A stretch of DNA of 64,000 nucleotides from Nautilia sp. PV-1 (lineage in GTDB: Bacteria; Campylobacterota; Campylobacteria; Campylobacterales; Nautiliaceae): the NCBI RefSeq assembly GCF_004006315.1, contig NZ_CP026530.1, forward strand, positions 1,600,001 through 1,664,000. Reading direction: 5' to 3'. Positions 9,660-17,411 of the stretch are shown piece by piece (positions within the stretch are counted from its first letter, which is position 1; every line of letters begins with the position of its first letter). Made by a program: the position numbers and the translations under genes. The notes under the pieces are model-generated. The model had not been told where the DNA came from. It made no database searches and saw only the letters and a program-made list of their open reading frames with translations.

Positions 9660-10325
9660 TTATTTATTTTTTAGAATCTCCGAAATAGGAGCATTTTGAA
9701 AAATATAATCAACAGCCTCTTCCACATCGTCAGTAAGTAAATAAAGATTTTTGTCTTCCGGAGAGATATATTTCATTTCAAGCATTTTTTCATAAAAATC
9801 CAAAAGAGGTTTATAAAATTCGCTTCCGAAAAAAACTATCGGAATCTGACTCATTCTCTTTGTCTGAACGAGTGTAAGCACTTCGCTTAGCTCGTCAAGC
9901 GTTCCAAAACCTCCCGGCATCATTACCGTTGCAACGCTGTATTTTAGGAATGTTACTTTCCTTGTAAAGAAATATTTAAATTTCAAAGGAATTTTTACAT
10001 ACGGATTTGTATGCTGTTCATGAGGCAGTTCGATATTTAAACCTATACTGATTTTCGCACCTTTATTTGCGGCTTCCATAATCCCGGGTCCCCCGCCTGT
10101 AATAATCGCATATCCCTTATCACTTAGGCCTTTTGAAATTTCCGTAGCCTTTTCATAATAATAGTGCCCCGGTTTCTCTCTTGCACTACCGAATATGGAA
10201 ACTGCAGGAGGAATATCTTCAAGCTCGTCAAACGCATCAGTAAAATCGCTTATTACCCTGAATATTCTCCAAACGTCTTTGTTTATGTTTCTGTTATCCA
10301 GAAATTCTTTTTGTATATCACGCAT
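9660..10325 (-). CDS. LOG-family protein (cytokinin riboside 5'-monophosphate phosphoribohydrolase-like)
   Basis: This is a Rossmann-fold protein of the TIGR00730/LOG family (the 'lysine decarboxylase-like' fold), which in characterised members cleaves nucleoside 5'-monophosphates to free base and ribose 5-phosphate. It is 221 residues long, with SIFGSAREKPG near residue 44, the nucleotide loop ITGGGPGIMEAANKGA, and the catalytic PGGFGTLDELSEVLT motif holding the conserved Arg/Glu region. It has no signal peptide. Its start overlaps the PIN toxin stop by eight bases, so it may be co-transcribed with the toxin-antitoxin pair. The true substrate in bacteria is uncertain. Confidence 0.88.
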   Translation of the reverse strand: MRDIQKEFLDNRNINKDVWRIFRVISDFTDAFDELEDIPPAVSIFGSAREKPGHYYYEKATEISKGLSDKGYAIITGGGPGIMEAANKGAKISIGLNIELPHEQHTNPYVKIPLKFKYFFTRKVTFLKYSVATVMMPGGFGTLDELSEVLTLVQTKRMSQIPIVFFGSEFYKPLLDFYEKMLEMKYISPEDKNLYLLTDDVEEAVDYIFQNAPISEILKNK

Positions 10326-10731
10326 TTTTTTCCTTTAAGAAGCTATCATAATCCATAATCTCAATTCCGCAGTTTACAAATTTTTTATCGTTTGTAATCA
10401 ACCATTTACACCCATAGTTTTTAGCACAAAAACATTGCATTGCATCTTCTAAATCGGCATTATTTTTCTTGCAGTATTCTATACTTTCTATTATCGTCTT
10501 TTTCCCAAAAGCAACAATATTCCATTCTTCCAAAACTTTTTCAAAAAAAGTCAAAAGTTCCGGAATTCCTCTTAACACATAATAAACTGTAGATATCATG
10601 TCTTCGCTTATAAAAATCTCATATTCTTTTTCAATTAATTTTACTATTAATTTCTTCGCTTTTAAATGATTTTTTCTGCTTGTATCAATAAAATCGATAA
10701 TTATATTAGTATCTAAAAAGATTTTATTCAT
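10318..10731 (-). CDS. PIN-domain ribonuclease toxin
   Basis: The gene codes for a PIN-domain protein of about 137 residues starting MNKIFLDTNIIIDFID, typical of the VapC-like ribonuclease toxins. Acidic active-site residues are visible at the usual places: the Asp in LDTN, a Glu in ISEDM, Asp/Glu in NADLEDAMQ and the C-terminal TNDKKF. A longer open frame begins at 10806, but the PIN fold starts at the Met at 10731, which overlaps the preceding antitoxin gene by eight bases. Family members degrade specific RNAs unless bound by the antitoxin. The RNA target is not predictable. Confidence 0.85.
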   Translation of the reverse strand: MNKIFLDTNIIIDFIDTSRKNHLKAKKLIVKLIEKEYEIFISEDMISTVYYVLRGIPELLTFFEKVLEEWNIVAFGKKTIIESIEYCKKNNADLEDAMQCFCAKNYGCKWLITNDKKFVNCGIEIMDYDSFLKEKNA

Positions 10732-10993
10732 AATATTTTTCTCTTTTTTTTCTTTTAATATCCTGAACGTCCATATCTCCAAATTCTCCGTTGGCAATTC
10801 CCGCAAATTTTAAAATACCCTCAATATTTTCTTTTTTGCTCTTTGATAATAAATCTTTCACTTTTTCCGCCGCTTTAGGCGATATGAAGACACCTTTTAC
10901 CTCATCTGTTTTTTTATCAATTATTTCCACCATTTCCATATTTTGATATTTACTGAAATTTTTCGTAAATTCCCTGACTCCGACTCTCAGCAT
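10724..10993 (-). CDS. Phd/YefM-like antitoxin
   Basis: This 89-residue protein starts MLRVGVREFTKNFSKYQN, the kind of N-terminal beta-strand and helix seen in Phd/YefM and other DNA-binding antitoxins. The charged C-terminal half would be the part that wraps around the toxin. It overlaps the PIN gene downstream and has its own consensus promoter with a palindrome (11011-11021) directly after the -10 box, a usual autoregulation set-up. Assignment to Phd rather than another small antitoxin family is by general pattern. Confidence 0.75.
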   Translation of the reverse strand: MLRVGVREFTKNFSKYQNMEMVEIIDKKTDEVKGVFISPKAAEKVKDLLSKSKKENIEGILKFAGIANGEFGDMDVQDIKRKKREKYYE

Positions 10994-11010
10994 AGCTGTT
11001 CCTTTAATTA

Positions 11011-11021
11011 ATATCCGATAT
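11011..11021. promoter_or_regulatory. Palindromic operator of the toxin-antitoxin operon
   Basis: ATATC-C-GATAT is a perfect 5-bp inverted repeat with a one-base centre, placed six bases after the -10 box and about 18 bases before the antitoxin ATG. Position and symmetry fit an autorepression site for the antitoxin-toxin complex. No binding data can be inferred beyond that. Confidence 0.6.
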
Positions 11022-11026
11022 CAGAC

Positions 11027-11055
11027 ATTATATGCTAATTACATTCTTATGTCAA
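11027..11055 (-). promoter_or_regulatory. Consensus promoter of the toxin-antitoxin operon
   Basis: On the minus strand TTGACA (11055-11050) and TATAAT (11032-11027) are separated by exactly 17 bp, a full match to the vegetative consensus. It drives the antitoxin, PIN toxin and probably the LOG-family gene. Such a strong promoter fits a tightly autorepressed operon. Confidence 0.88.
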
Positions 11056-11064
11056 ATACCATCC

Positions 11065-11090
11065 GCTAAAAAATCATCAGATTTTTTAGC
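11065..11090 (-). terminator. Hairpin after the efflux operon
   Basis: A perfect 11-bp stem (GCTAAAAAATC and GATTTTTTAGC, loop ATCA) begins 21 bases after the stop codon of the last ABC permease gene and ends ten bases before the -35 box of the toxin-antitoxin promoter. It probably insulates the two operons. The U-run lies inside the 3' arm rather than after it. Confidence 0.6.
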
Positions 11091-11094
11091 AATA

Positions 11095-11115
11095 ATTATC
11101 CATTCTCAATTCTAA
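11095..11115. repeat. Heptamer array, ATTCTCA family (3 units)
   Basis: Three 7-bp units (ATTATCC, ATTCTCA, ATTCTAA) overlap the stop codon of the final ABC permease gene. This is the first array of the kind in the window and a weak one. Confidence 0.5.
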
Positions 11116-12191
11116 AACAGTCTTCCCATTTTTTTGAATCCAATATAAAACAAAACAACGCCTATAATAATTTCACCGGCAAAATAAGGAAGCAAATTGA
11201 TAAAATCCGTTCCCCTGAAAAATATAGATTCCGTACCTTCTATAAAATATCTCACCGGAGAAAAAATAGTCAACGTCTGCAAAAACTGATTCATTGAATT
11301 TATAGGCGTCCATGCACCGCTTAAAAAGAGTAGCGGCAGCATTACAAGCATACTGACCTGCGACACCTGCATGACACTGTTTGAATATGCAGCTATTACA
11401 AGGGCGATGCCTCCGAGAGAAAGGGCGAAAAAGAAACTTAAAACAAAAAACGCCAAAAGGTTTCCGTTAATAGGCACGTCAAAAATACCGAACACGACAA
11501 TTCCGACGCTTATTACTATACCCACCATTAGCAGTGCGATTTGCGAGAGTACTTTGGCCAGAATAATAACATTGCCGCTAACCGGCATCAAAAGCATAAT
11601 ATCCCATGTCCCAGCCTCTTTTTCTTTTACAAATACAACGGCAATAAGTATCAAAGCCAGCATGGTTATAACGCTCATAAGCTCACTCAGACTCATAAAC
11701 CATTCTGAATTAGAGTTTTGGTTAAAGAGTTTATGTATTTTTACGTTAAGCGGCATTTTGGTATTGAGCATGGCGTAAAGTATCTGGTTGAGATATATAA
11801 GCGTAACCTGTGCCTGGGCTGAAGCCGTGGCGTCTATTAATACGTTTATCTGTGCGGTTTTATGCGAAACAAAATCTTTTTCAAAATTTTTGTCGAATAT
11901 AATCCCGACCATTATACGTCTGTTGAATATCGCTCTTTTTAAGTCTTTTTCGTTTAAAAACATTTTTGGTTTTTGAAATTCCGGCTGATGAAAATGCGAA
12001 ATAATCTTTTCCGGAATGACGCTCCCCGAACGGTTGACATACCCAATGCTGACATTTTGCGGTTTAATCTCAATGCCTTTGCCTGCCGTATAAATATCAA
12101 ACGTAAACATATAAAGTACAAAAAACACCAAACCTATATTTCTTAAAAAAAGCAGTATTTCCTTTTTAAATACGGCCCAGAATCCTTTCAT
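11112..12191 (-). CDS. ABC-2 type permease (YbhR/YhhJ-like)
   Basis: This 359-residue inner-membrane protein is one half of an ABC exporter channel. It has one N-terminal helix (residues about 12 to 30), a large periplasmic domain to about residue 165, then five or six helices and the motif EKEAGTWDIMLLMPVSG typical of ABC-2 permeases. It is the last gene of the efflux operon, overlapping the preceding permease by four bases. With that gene, the double ATPase and the HlyD protein it resembles the YbhFSR/YhiI-type drug or export systems. Substrate unknown. Confidence 0.88.
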   Translation of the reverse strand: MKGFWAVFKKEILLFLRNIGLVFFVLYMFTFDIYTAGKGIEIKPQNVSIGYVNRSGSVIPEKIISHFHQPEFQKPKMFLNEKDLKRAIFNRRIMVGIIFDKNFEKDFVSHKTAQINVLIDATASAQAQVTLIYLNQILYAMLNTKMPLNVKIHKLFNQNSNSEWFMSLSELMSVITMLALILIAVVFVKEKEAGTWDIMLLMPVSGNVIILAKVLSQIALLMVGIVISVGIVVFGIFDVPINGNLLAFFVLSFFFALSLGGIALVIAAYSNSVMQVSQVSMLVMLPLLFLSGAWTPINSMNQFLQTLTIFSPVRYFIEGTESIFFRGTDFINLLPYFAGEIIIGVVLFYIGFKKMGRLF

Positions 12192-13291
12192 TTTATCGCC
12201 TTTTTAAGAAGCGCAGAACCTATCGCTATCAGACCAATGCCGTAAAAAAAGAGAATAATCAGATATTTTATATTAACGGCCGATTCAAATCCCCTGCCGA
12301 CCAGAAACGTGTCATACACTATGTGATTGTAATACATTACCGGGAAAATATGCGCTTCTATGTAACTCTCCCCCGTCATTGACGAAATAGGCATCATTAT
12401 GCCCGAATACAAAAATCCCGGAATTACAGTAATGATTACAGAAAGAACAAGCGCACTGACCTGTGTTTTCGTAATAATGGAAACCAGAAGCCCGATACCG
12501 ACACTAACGAGTATATACAGCTCGCTTGCCAGTATATAAAGCATAAAACTCCCCTTAAAAGGAACCTTAAACCAGTAAACCGCCCATAAAAACAGTATTA
12601 TGATGTTAACGGAATGCAAAACAAAAGGCGGTGTAAGTTTGGCTATTAAAAATTCGCTTTTTTTAATAGATGTCGAATAAAAATTGAATATCGTTCCGAG
12701 TTCTTTTTCTTTTACGATCAGCAAAGCCGCCAAAATCGAAGGCGCTATCAACAGTGCCAAGCCTATAACTCCTGGAATAATAGCGTTTTCATCCCTCATC
12801 GATTCGTTGAACAGGTTTCTCTGATTAACCTTAAACGGCATTTTAATCCCGTTTTTTTCTAAAACACTTAAAAATACGCCGTTTACATATCCGTCAAGGG
12901 TTGTAGCCCTCAAAGGGAAAGAGCCGTCTATAAAAACCCCGACTTCAGAATTTTTGGAATGAATCAAATTTCTTTGAAAATTATGAGGAATTATTATAAA
13001 AAGATCCGCCTTATTCTGTTTTATGAGTTTCAACGCCTGATTATCAGAAATATTAAGCAGTTTCGAATCGAAATATTTCGAATTCGAAAAAGCCCTTACT
13101 ATTTCAGTTGAAAGTTTCGTATTGTCCCTGTCTATAAGCACGGTCCTTGCGTGAGTTATTTCGAGTTTAAGCCCGTAGCCGAATAAAAATATAATAAGAC
13201 TCGGCATAAAATAAACCAAAAATATCATTTTCGAACGGATAAGATCAATAAACTCTTTTTTTAAATACGCTTTAACCACTCCTAGTTTCAT
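12188..13291 (-). CDS. ABC-2 type permease (YbhS-like)
   Basis: This is the second permease half, 367 residues: an N-terminal helix (about 20 to 40), a periplasmic domain with DRDNTKLSTEIVRAF, then a multi-helix C-terminal half with KEKELGTIFNFYSTSIKKSEF, the ABC-2 coupling region. It starts within the stop of the ATPase gene (four-base overlap) and ends overlapping the next permease, so all three are probably translated as a unit. It would form the heterodimeric pore with the downstream permease. Confidence 0.88.
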   Translation of the reverse strand: MKLGVVKAYLKKEFIDLIRSKMIFLVYFMPSLIIFLFGYGLKLEITHARTVLIDRDNTKLSTEIVRAFSNSKYFDSKLLNISDNQALKLIKQNKADLFIIIPHNFQRNLIHSKNSEVGVFIDGSFPLRATTLDGYVNGVFLSVLEKNGIKMPFKVNQRNLFNESMRDENAIIPGVIGLALLIAPSILAALLIVKEKELGTIFNFYSTSIKKSEFLIAKLTPPFVLHSVNIIILFLWAVYWFKVPFKGSFMLYILASELYILVSVGIGLLVSIITKTQVSALVLSVIITVIPGFLYSGIMMPISSMTGESYIEAHIFPVMYYNHIVYDTFLVGRGFESAVNIKYLIILFFYGIGLIAIGSALLKKAIK

Positions 13292-14886
13292 GCCTTGCCT
13301 TCGTAATATTTTATAAATATATCTTCAAATGAAAGTCCCGGGAATTTTTTGTGTAAATTCTCAACGCTGTCATCGATGATTTTTTTACCTCTTTTAAGCA
13401 CAACCACCCTGTCGCAGTATTCCGCTTCGCTCATATAATGGGTTGTAATTAAAATGGAAATTTTCCATTTATTTTTAAGTTCTCTCAAAAGCTTCCAAAA
13501 CGTAGCTCTTGCTATCGTATCGACACCGCTTGTAGGCTCATCCAAAAACAGTACCACCGGATCGTGAAGAAGAGCAACAGCCACCGAAAACCTCTGATTG
13601 ATCCCAAGAGGCACGTCTTTTGGAAATTCGTTCAGATAGTCTTTAAATCCCAAAAGATTGGCAAAAAATTCTTTTTTTTCTTTTATTTCTTTATTAGAAA
13701 GAGCATGCATTTTTCCGAAATAATCAATGTTTTCAGATATGGTTAAATCGTCATAAAGAGCAAACCTCTGGGAGACGTATCCGATTTTGCTTTTAAGTTT
13801 AATCCTGTCTTTGTATGAATGTATTTTTTCTCCTAAAAGATAAAGCTCTCCCTCGTCTATCGGATAAAGCCCCAGAAGCATTTTCATAAATGTTGTCTTC
13901 CCGGCTCCGTTTGCACCTAAAAGTCCTAAAATTTCCCCGCTTTTAAGCTCCAGATCAATATGGTCGTCGGCAATAAACGAACCGAATTTTTTAGTGAGCC
14001 CTATCGCTTTTACAACTGTTTCCGGCATTTCCATACTTCTCGGTTCAAGATCTATCTTAATGGACTTTTTACCTTTTTTTATGGCATTAACAAAAAACAA
14101 CCCTTCAAGAGTCGGTTTTTTATGTTTGTAAGGCAACGGTTTTAGGGAATATGTGGTGGAATTAAAACTCATACACCCCTCACAGTCTATTTCCCCTTCG
14201 TAAGTATACTCTTCTATGCTTTTTACAAGCTCCTCATTAGTCCCTGCCGCAATAACTTCTCCTTCGTCAAAAAGCATAACCCTGTCCATAAGTGCGGCTT
14301 CTTGCATATATGCGGTAGATATAAGCGCTATAATGTTTTCTTTTTTTCTTATATCATCCACTATATTCCAAAGCTCCCGCCTGCTTATAGGATCCACCCC
14401 CGTTGTGGGCTCATCCAAAATAAGAAGTTTGGGTCTGTTTAAAAGTGTGAGGATAAGAGAGAGTTTCTGTCTCATCCCGCCGCTTAAATTTCCGGCAAGC
14501 CTGTCCTGAAATTCGTAAAGACCCGCCATTTTTAAAAGTCTCGTTTCATATTCCTCGTCTTTTGTCACCCCTCTTAAACTTCTGAAAAAATCAAAATGCT
14601 CTTTTACGCTTAAAAGATCATATAAAACAAGTCCGAGTCCCTGGGGCATAAGTCCTATATGGGTTTTGAGGTTTTCGGCCTCTTTAGGAGAATGGTACGC
14701 CACACCGTTATAAACAATTTCGCCTTCAAAACTTTTGACCCCCGCAATAGCGTGTAAAAGCGAACTTTTCCCCGCTCCGTCCGCTCCAATTAAACCGATA
14801 ATTTCACCCTCTTTTACTTTAAAACTTATGTTTTTAACAGCTGTGACGTTTTTGTATTTTACGGTTACGTTCTTAACTATTAGCAT
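13288..14886 (-). CDS. ABC transporter ATPase with two fused nucleotide-binding domains (YbhF-like)
   Basis: The 532-residue protein holds two ABC ATPase domains. Domain 1 (residues 1 to about 230) has Walker A GADGAGKSS, signature LSGGMRQKL and Walker B LLILDEPTTGVD. Domain 2 (about 290 to 530) has Walker A GANGAGKTT and Walker B VLFLDEPTSGVD, but its signature reads PLGINQRFS where LSGGQ is expected, so one composite ATP site is probably degenerate. No Shine-Dalgarno sequence is visible: the stretch before the ATG is occupied by a heptamer array (14894-14930). It energises the two downstream permeases. Confidence 0.92.
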   Translation of the reverse strand: MLIVKNVTVKYKNVTAVKNISFKVKEGEIIGLIGADGAGKSSLLHAIAGVKSFEGEIVYNGVAYHSPKEAENLKTHIGLMPQGLGLVLYDLLSVKEHFDFFRSLRGVTKDEEYETRLLKMAGLYEFQDRLAGNLSGGMRQKLSLILTLLNRPKLLILDEPTTGVDPISRRELWNIVDDIRKKENIIALISTAYMQEAALMDRVMLFDEGEVIAAGTNEELVKSIEEYTYEGEIDCEGCMSFNSTTYSLKPLPYKHKKPTLEGLFFVNAIKKGKKSIKIDLEPRSMEMPETVVKAIGLTKKFGSFIADDHIDLELKSGEILGLLGANGAGKTTFMKMLLGLYPIDEGELYLLGEKIHSYKDRIKLKSKIGYVSQRFALYDDLTISENIDYFGKMHALSNKEIKEKKEFFANLLGFKDYLNEFPKDVPLGINQRFSVAVALLHDPVVLFLDEPTSGVDTIARATFWKLLRELKNKWKISILITTHYMSEAEYCDRVVVLKRGKKIIDDSVENLHKKFPGLSFEDIFIKYYEGKA

Positions 14887-14893
14887 AGTGGTA

Positions 14894-14930
14894 TATTTGT
14901 TATTAGTGTATTTGTATATTTGTCATTGGT
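14894..14930. repeat. Heptamer array, TATTTGT family
   Basis: Five units close to TATTTGT (TATTTGT, TATTAGT, CATTGGT and similar; two steps have 8 bp) fill the space just before the ABC ATPase start codon, where a ribosome-binding site would be expected. Confidence 0.75.
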
Positions 14931-14949
14931 ATAATGGTTTTTTATTTTT

Positions 14950-14977
14950 AACTTTTCACTTTTCATTTTTCACTTCT
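14950..14977. repeat. Heptamer array, CACTTTT family (4 units)
   Basis: Four exact 7-bp steps (AACTTTT, CACTTTT, CATTTTT, CACTTCT) directly follow the stop codon of the HlyD gene. With the TATTTGT array beside it, two unrelated heptamer families fill this one intergenic gap. Confidence 0.75.
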
Positions 14978-16087
14978 TTACAGTTCCGGCAGTTCATTAA
15001 GTGATTTAGGCAAACTGCCGTTACCGATAAGTATCACACCCGTAGCCGGAAGTCCGAGTTTTAAATATTTGCACGGTTTTAAAGGTTTTAACCTAACTTC
15101 ATATACTCTTGTGATCCTGTCACTTCTTACCGCAACGTCTTTAGGTGTGAATTCCGCTTTTTTGGCAATTTTACTTACAACCGCAGGAATTGGTTTATTC
15201 GGAAACGAATCCAAAAATATCTCTGCCTTGTCTCCCACTTTTACTTTTCCGTTGTTTATCTCATCAATAAATACGCTTAAATAAAAACTTTCGGGATCAA
15301 TCACAGACACAACCGGCATACCTGCTCCGAGCACTTCTCCGACATTAGCTATTTTACTGTCAACATATCCGTTTACCGGAGATTTAATAGTTAGATCGTT
15401 TATAACGGTTTTAAGTTCTGCTTCTTTTGCTTTGAGAGCATTAATGGAATTTTGCATTGCGGTTATATTTGCTTTTGAAGCAAGTGCGGTATTTAGATCC
15501 TTTTTTGAAATTTCAACAGCTATACTCAAAGCTTTTTTCTTTTCTAAAAGGGCTTTGAGTTTATTGATATCAGTTTTAGTTTTAAGTTTCGCCATTTCAA
15601 GTTCATGTGGTTTTGCAAGATGTCTGTCAACAAGAGAATATATTCTTTTTTCGTCTTTTTCATCCTGTGCTATTACGGCTTTTAAAGAGTTTATCTGAGG
15701 TAACAGCACATTTAGTTCTTTTTGTTTTGCATTTATAGCAAGTTTTGCTTTTTTTATAAGATTGTTAATTTTCTCTTTCGTATAATTAAATTCATTTTCT
15801 TTAGCTTTTATTTCATACTTTAAAGCTTCAAGTTTATCTCTGTATTCCTTAGAGTCAAGAACGGCAAGCGTCTGATCCTTTGCAACTTCATCACCGGTAT
15901 CAACATTTAAAACAAGAACCCGTCCGGGATATTTCGTATTAATATTAATCAAATCACCGTCAATTTTTCCAACCGCTTCTATTAAATAAGGAGGCACTTT
16001 TTTCGGATTTAATTTTTTATATATCAAATATCCCGAGATTGCCACAAGTATCAGTATTATTGCCGGGACGATTTTTTTAGAATTCAT
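14978..16087 (-). CDS. HlyD-family membrane fusion protein (partner of the ABC exporter)
   Basis: This 369-residue periplasmic adaptor links the ABC-2 exporter to the TolC-like channel. It has one N-terminal membrane helix (residues about 7 to 23), a first lipoyl half (NTKYPGRVLVLNVDTGDEV), a long coiled-coil hairpin (about 65 to 230, rich in Lys/Glu/Ala), a second lipoyl half (KSPVNGYVDSKIANVGEVL) and a C-terminal beta-barrel. It starts inside the TolC gene end (11-base overlap) and precedes the ATPase gene, as in YbhG/YhiI-type systems. Confidence 0.9.
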   Translation of the reverse strand: MNSKKIVPAIILILVAISGYLIYKKLNPKKVPPYLIEAVGKIDGDLININTKYPGRVLVLNVDTGDEVAKDQTLAVLDSKEYRDKLEALKYEIKAKENEFNYTKEKINNLIKKAKLAINAKQKELNVLLPQINSLKAVIAQDEKDEKRIYSLVDRHLAKPHELEMAKLKTKTDINKLKALLEKKKALSIAVEISKKDLNTALASKANITAMQNSINALKAKEAELKTVINDLTIKSPVNGYVDSKIANVGEVLGAGMPVVSVIDPESFYLSVFIDEINNGKVKVGDKAEIFLDSFPNKPIPAVVSKIAKKAEFTPKDVAVRSDRITRVYEVRLKPLKPCKYLKLGLPATGVILIGNGSLPKSLNELPEL

Positions 16088-17411
16088 AATCTCCTCCGTT
16101 AATTTTCAGTTTTATATCCAAAAAGAATATTTTCGCAATAATTGCCTCTTTTTTAGCTCTTGCAGTAGCAAGTTTAGCTATTGCGTCATTTAAATCACTG
16201 CTGTCCGCAAGACCTTCGTCAAATTTCGCTTTTATATATTCATAATAACTTTCTCTTGCTTTTATCTCTTCTTTTGCAGCATTAAGCTGTGTATAAAGTG
16301 CCCTTAAAGTCTGTTTATCGTTTTTATAATCCGTTTTAATTTTGTTCATATAATCATTATAAAAAATCATTTCGGCGTTTTTTGCAAGCTTTGCGGCTTC
16401 CAAATCGGCTTTTTTCGCTCCGCCGTCAAAAATATTGAATTTTATTCCAAGAGCTATATATGATTTATCCGTATTTTGATAATCGTTTCTGCTAAGAGCC
16501 AGGTTGTCCCCCTCTTTTTTCAGTCCGGCTTCTACTCCTATTTGAGGGTAATATTTTGATTTAGCCAGTTTTATATCGGTATCCGAAATTCTTAATGCTT
16601 CTTTTATGGCTTTTACGTCAGGTCTGTTTTTAAAATCAGGCTTATACAAAGTTTTTTGTATATTCACACCGTCTATATCTTTTATTTTTTTATTTAGAAG
16701 ATAGCTTAACATGTTTATTAAAGAAAGCTTTTGAGACCGGGTTTCTTTTATGGATGCAGTTATTTCATAATATTTTGCATTAATCTCATCTACGCTCGAT
16801 TTATTTATAAGACCCTCTTTATAAAACCCCATAGCTTTTTCTTTTGCGATTATCAATGCGTCTTTAGCCTTTTGAAGGGCGTAAAGCTTTGCTTTAAGAG
16901 CATATATGTCAGAATATATTTCCGCCGCGTTTAAAATAAGCTCTCTTTTAACATTCTGAAGAGTAAGTTTTTCTTTTATAAGTTCAAGTTTGGCTTTGTT
17001 TATCATATTACTCAACGCAAAACCAGTAAATAAAGGATATGAATATTTGATAACACCCATAAAATGATTTTTATCCGCCATAGGAAGCTCACTGTTAAAA
17101 GTCTGATATACTAAATGTACACCGTCCGGAGCAACTGCAACAGGCTGAACGGTTGTCAGTTTCATAACCGGTCTGTCAAACATATGTACTGCATTATATT
17201 CGGCATCAAGACTTCCGAAATTTTTTGCCTGTACGGCTTTTAGTTTCTGCTCGTATATTTTTACTTTTTGAGCTTCCATTTTATATTTTAATGAATTAGT
17301 TATATCTTTTTGTATATCACTAAAACTTTCTGCATTTAAAAATAAAGAAAATAACAAAAGTAAAAACAATTTCTTTAATTCTCCATTCTCAATTCTCAAT
17401 TCTCCATTCAT
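16077..17411 (-). CDS. TolC-family outer membrane efflux protein
   Basis: About 444 residues with a signal peptide and two repeated helical/strand halves typical of TolC channels (for example KKADLEAAKLAKNAEMIF and the C-terminal ARESYYEYIKAKFDEGLADSSDLNDA region). I start it at the ATG at 17411, which overlaps the upstream stop as ATGA and has AAAGGAA upstream; an open frame continues further up but is inside emrB. The first 13 codons (MNGELRIENGELK) are encoded by an ATTCTCC/ATTCTCA heptamer array, so the secretion signal begins only at about residue 14. It probably serves both the EmrAB-like and the ABC pump. Confidence 0.88.
   Translation of the reverse strand: MNGELRIENGELKKLFLLLLFSLFLNAESFSDIQKDITNSLKYKMEAQKVKIYEQKLKAVQAKNFGSLDAEYNAVHMFDRPVMKLTTVQPVAVAPDGVHLVYQTFNSELPMADKNHFMGVIKYSYPLFTGFALSNMINKAKLELIKEKLTLQNVKRELILNAAEIYSDIYALKAKLYALQKAKDALIIAKEKAMGFYKEGLINKSSVDEINAKYYEITASIKETRSQKLSLINMLSYLLNKKIKDIDGVNIQKTLYKPDFKNRPDVKAIKEALRISDTDIKLAKSKYYPQIGVEAGLKKEGDNLALSRNDYQNTDKSYIALGIKFNIFDGGAKKADLEAAKLAKNAEMIFYNDYMNKIKTDYKNDKQTLRALYTQLNAAKEEIKARESYYEYIKAKFDEGLADSSDLNDAIAKLATARAKKEAIIAKIFFLDIKLKINGGDYEF
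17378..17405. repeat. Heptamer array, ATTCTCC/ATTCTCA family (4 units)
   Basis: Four exact 7-bp units in perfect register lie inside the first codons of the TolC-family gene and encode its repetitive GEL-RIEN-GEL N-terminus. The following unit (ATTCATA) is degenerate and carries the start codon. Confidence 0.85.

Noticed and set aside
10732-10806. Longer N-terminus of the PIN toxin
   Set aside because: The extra 25 codons lie inside the antitoxin gene in another frame and the PIN fold begins at MNKIFLD.
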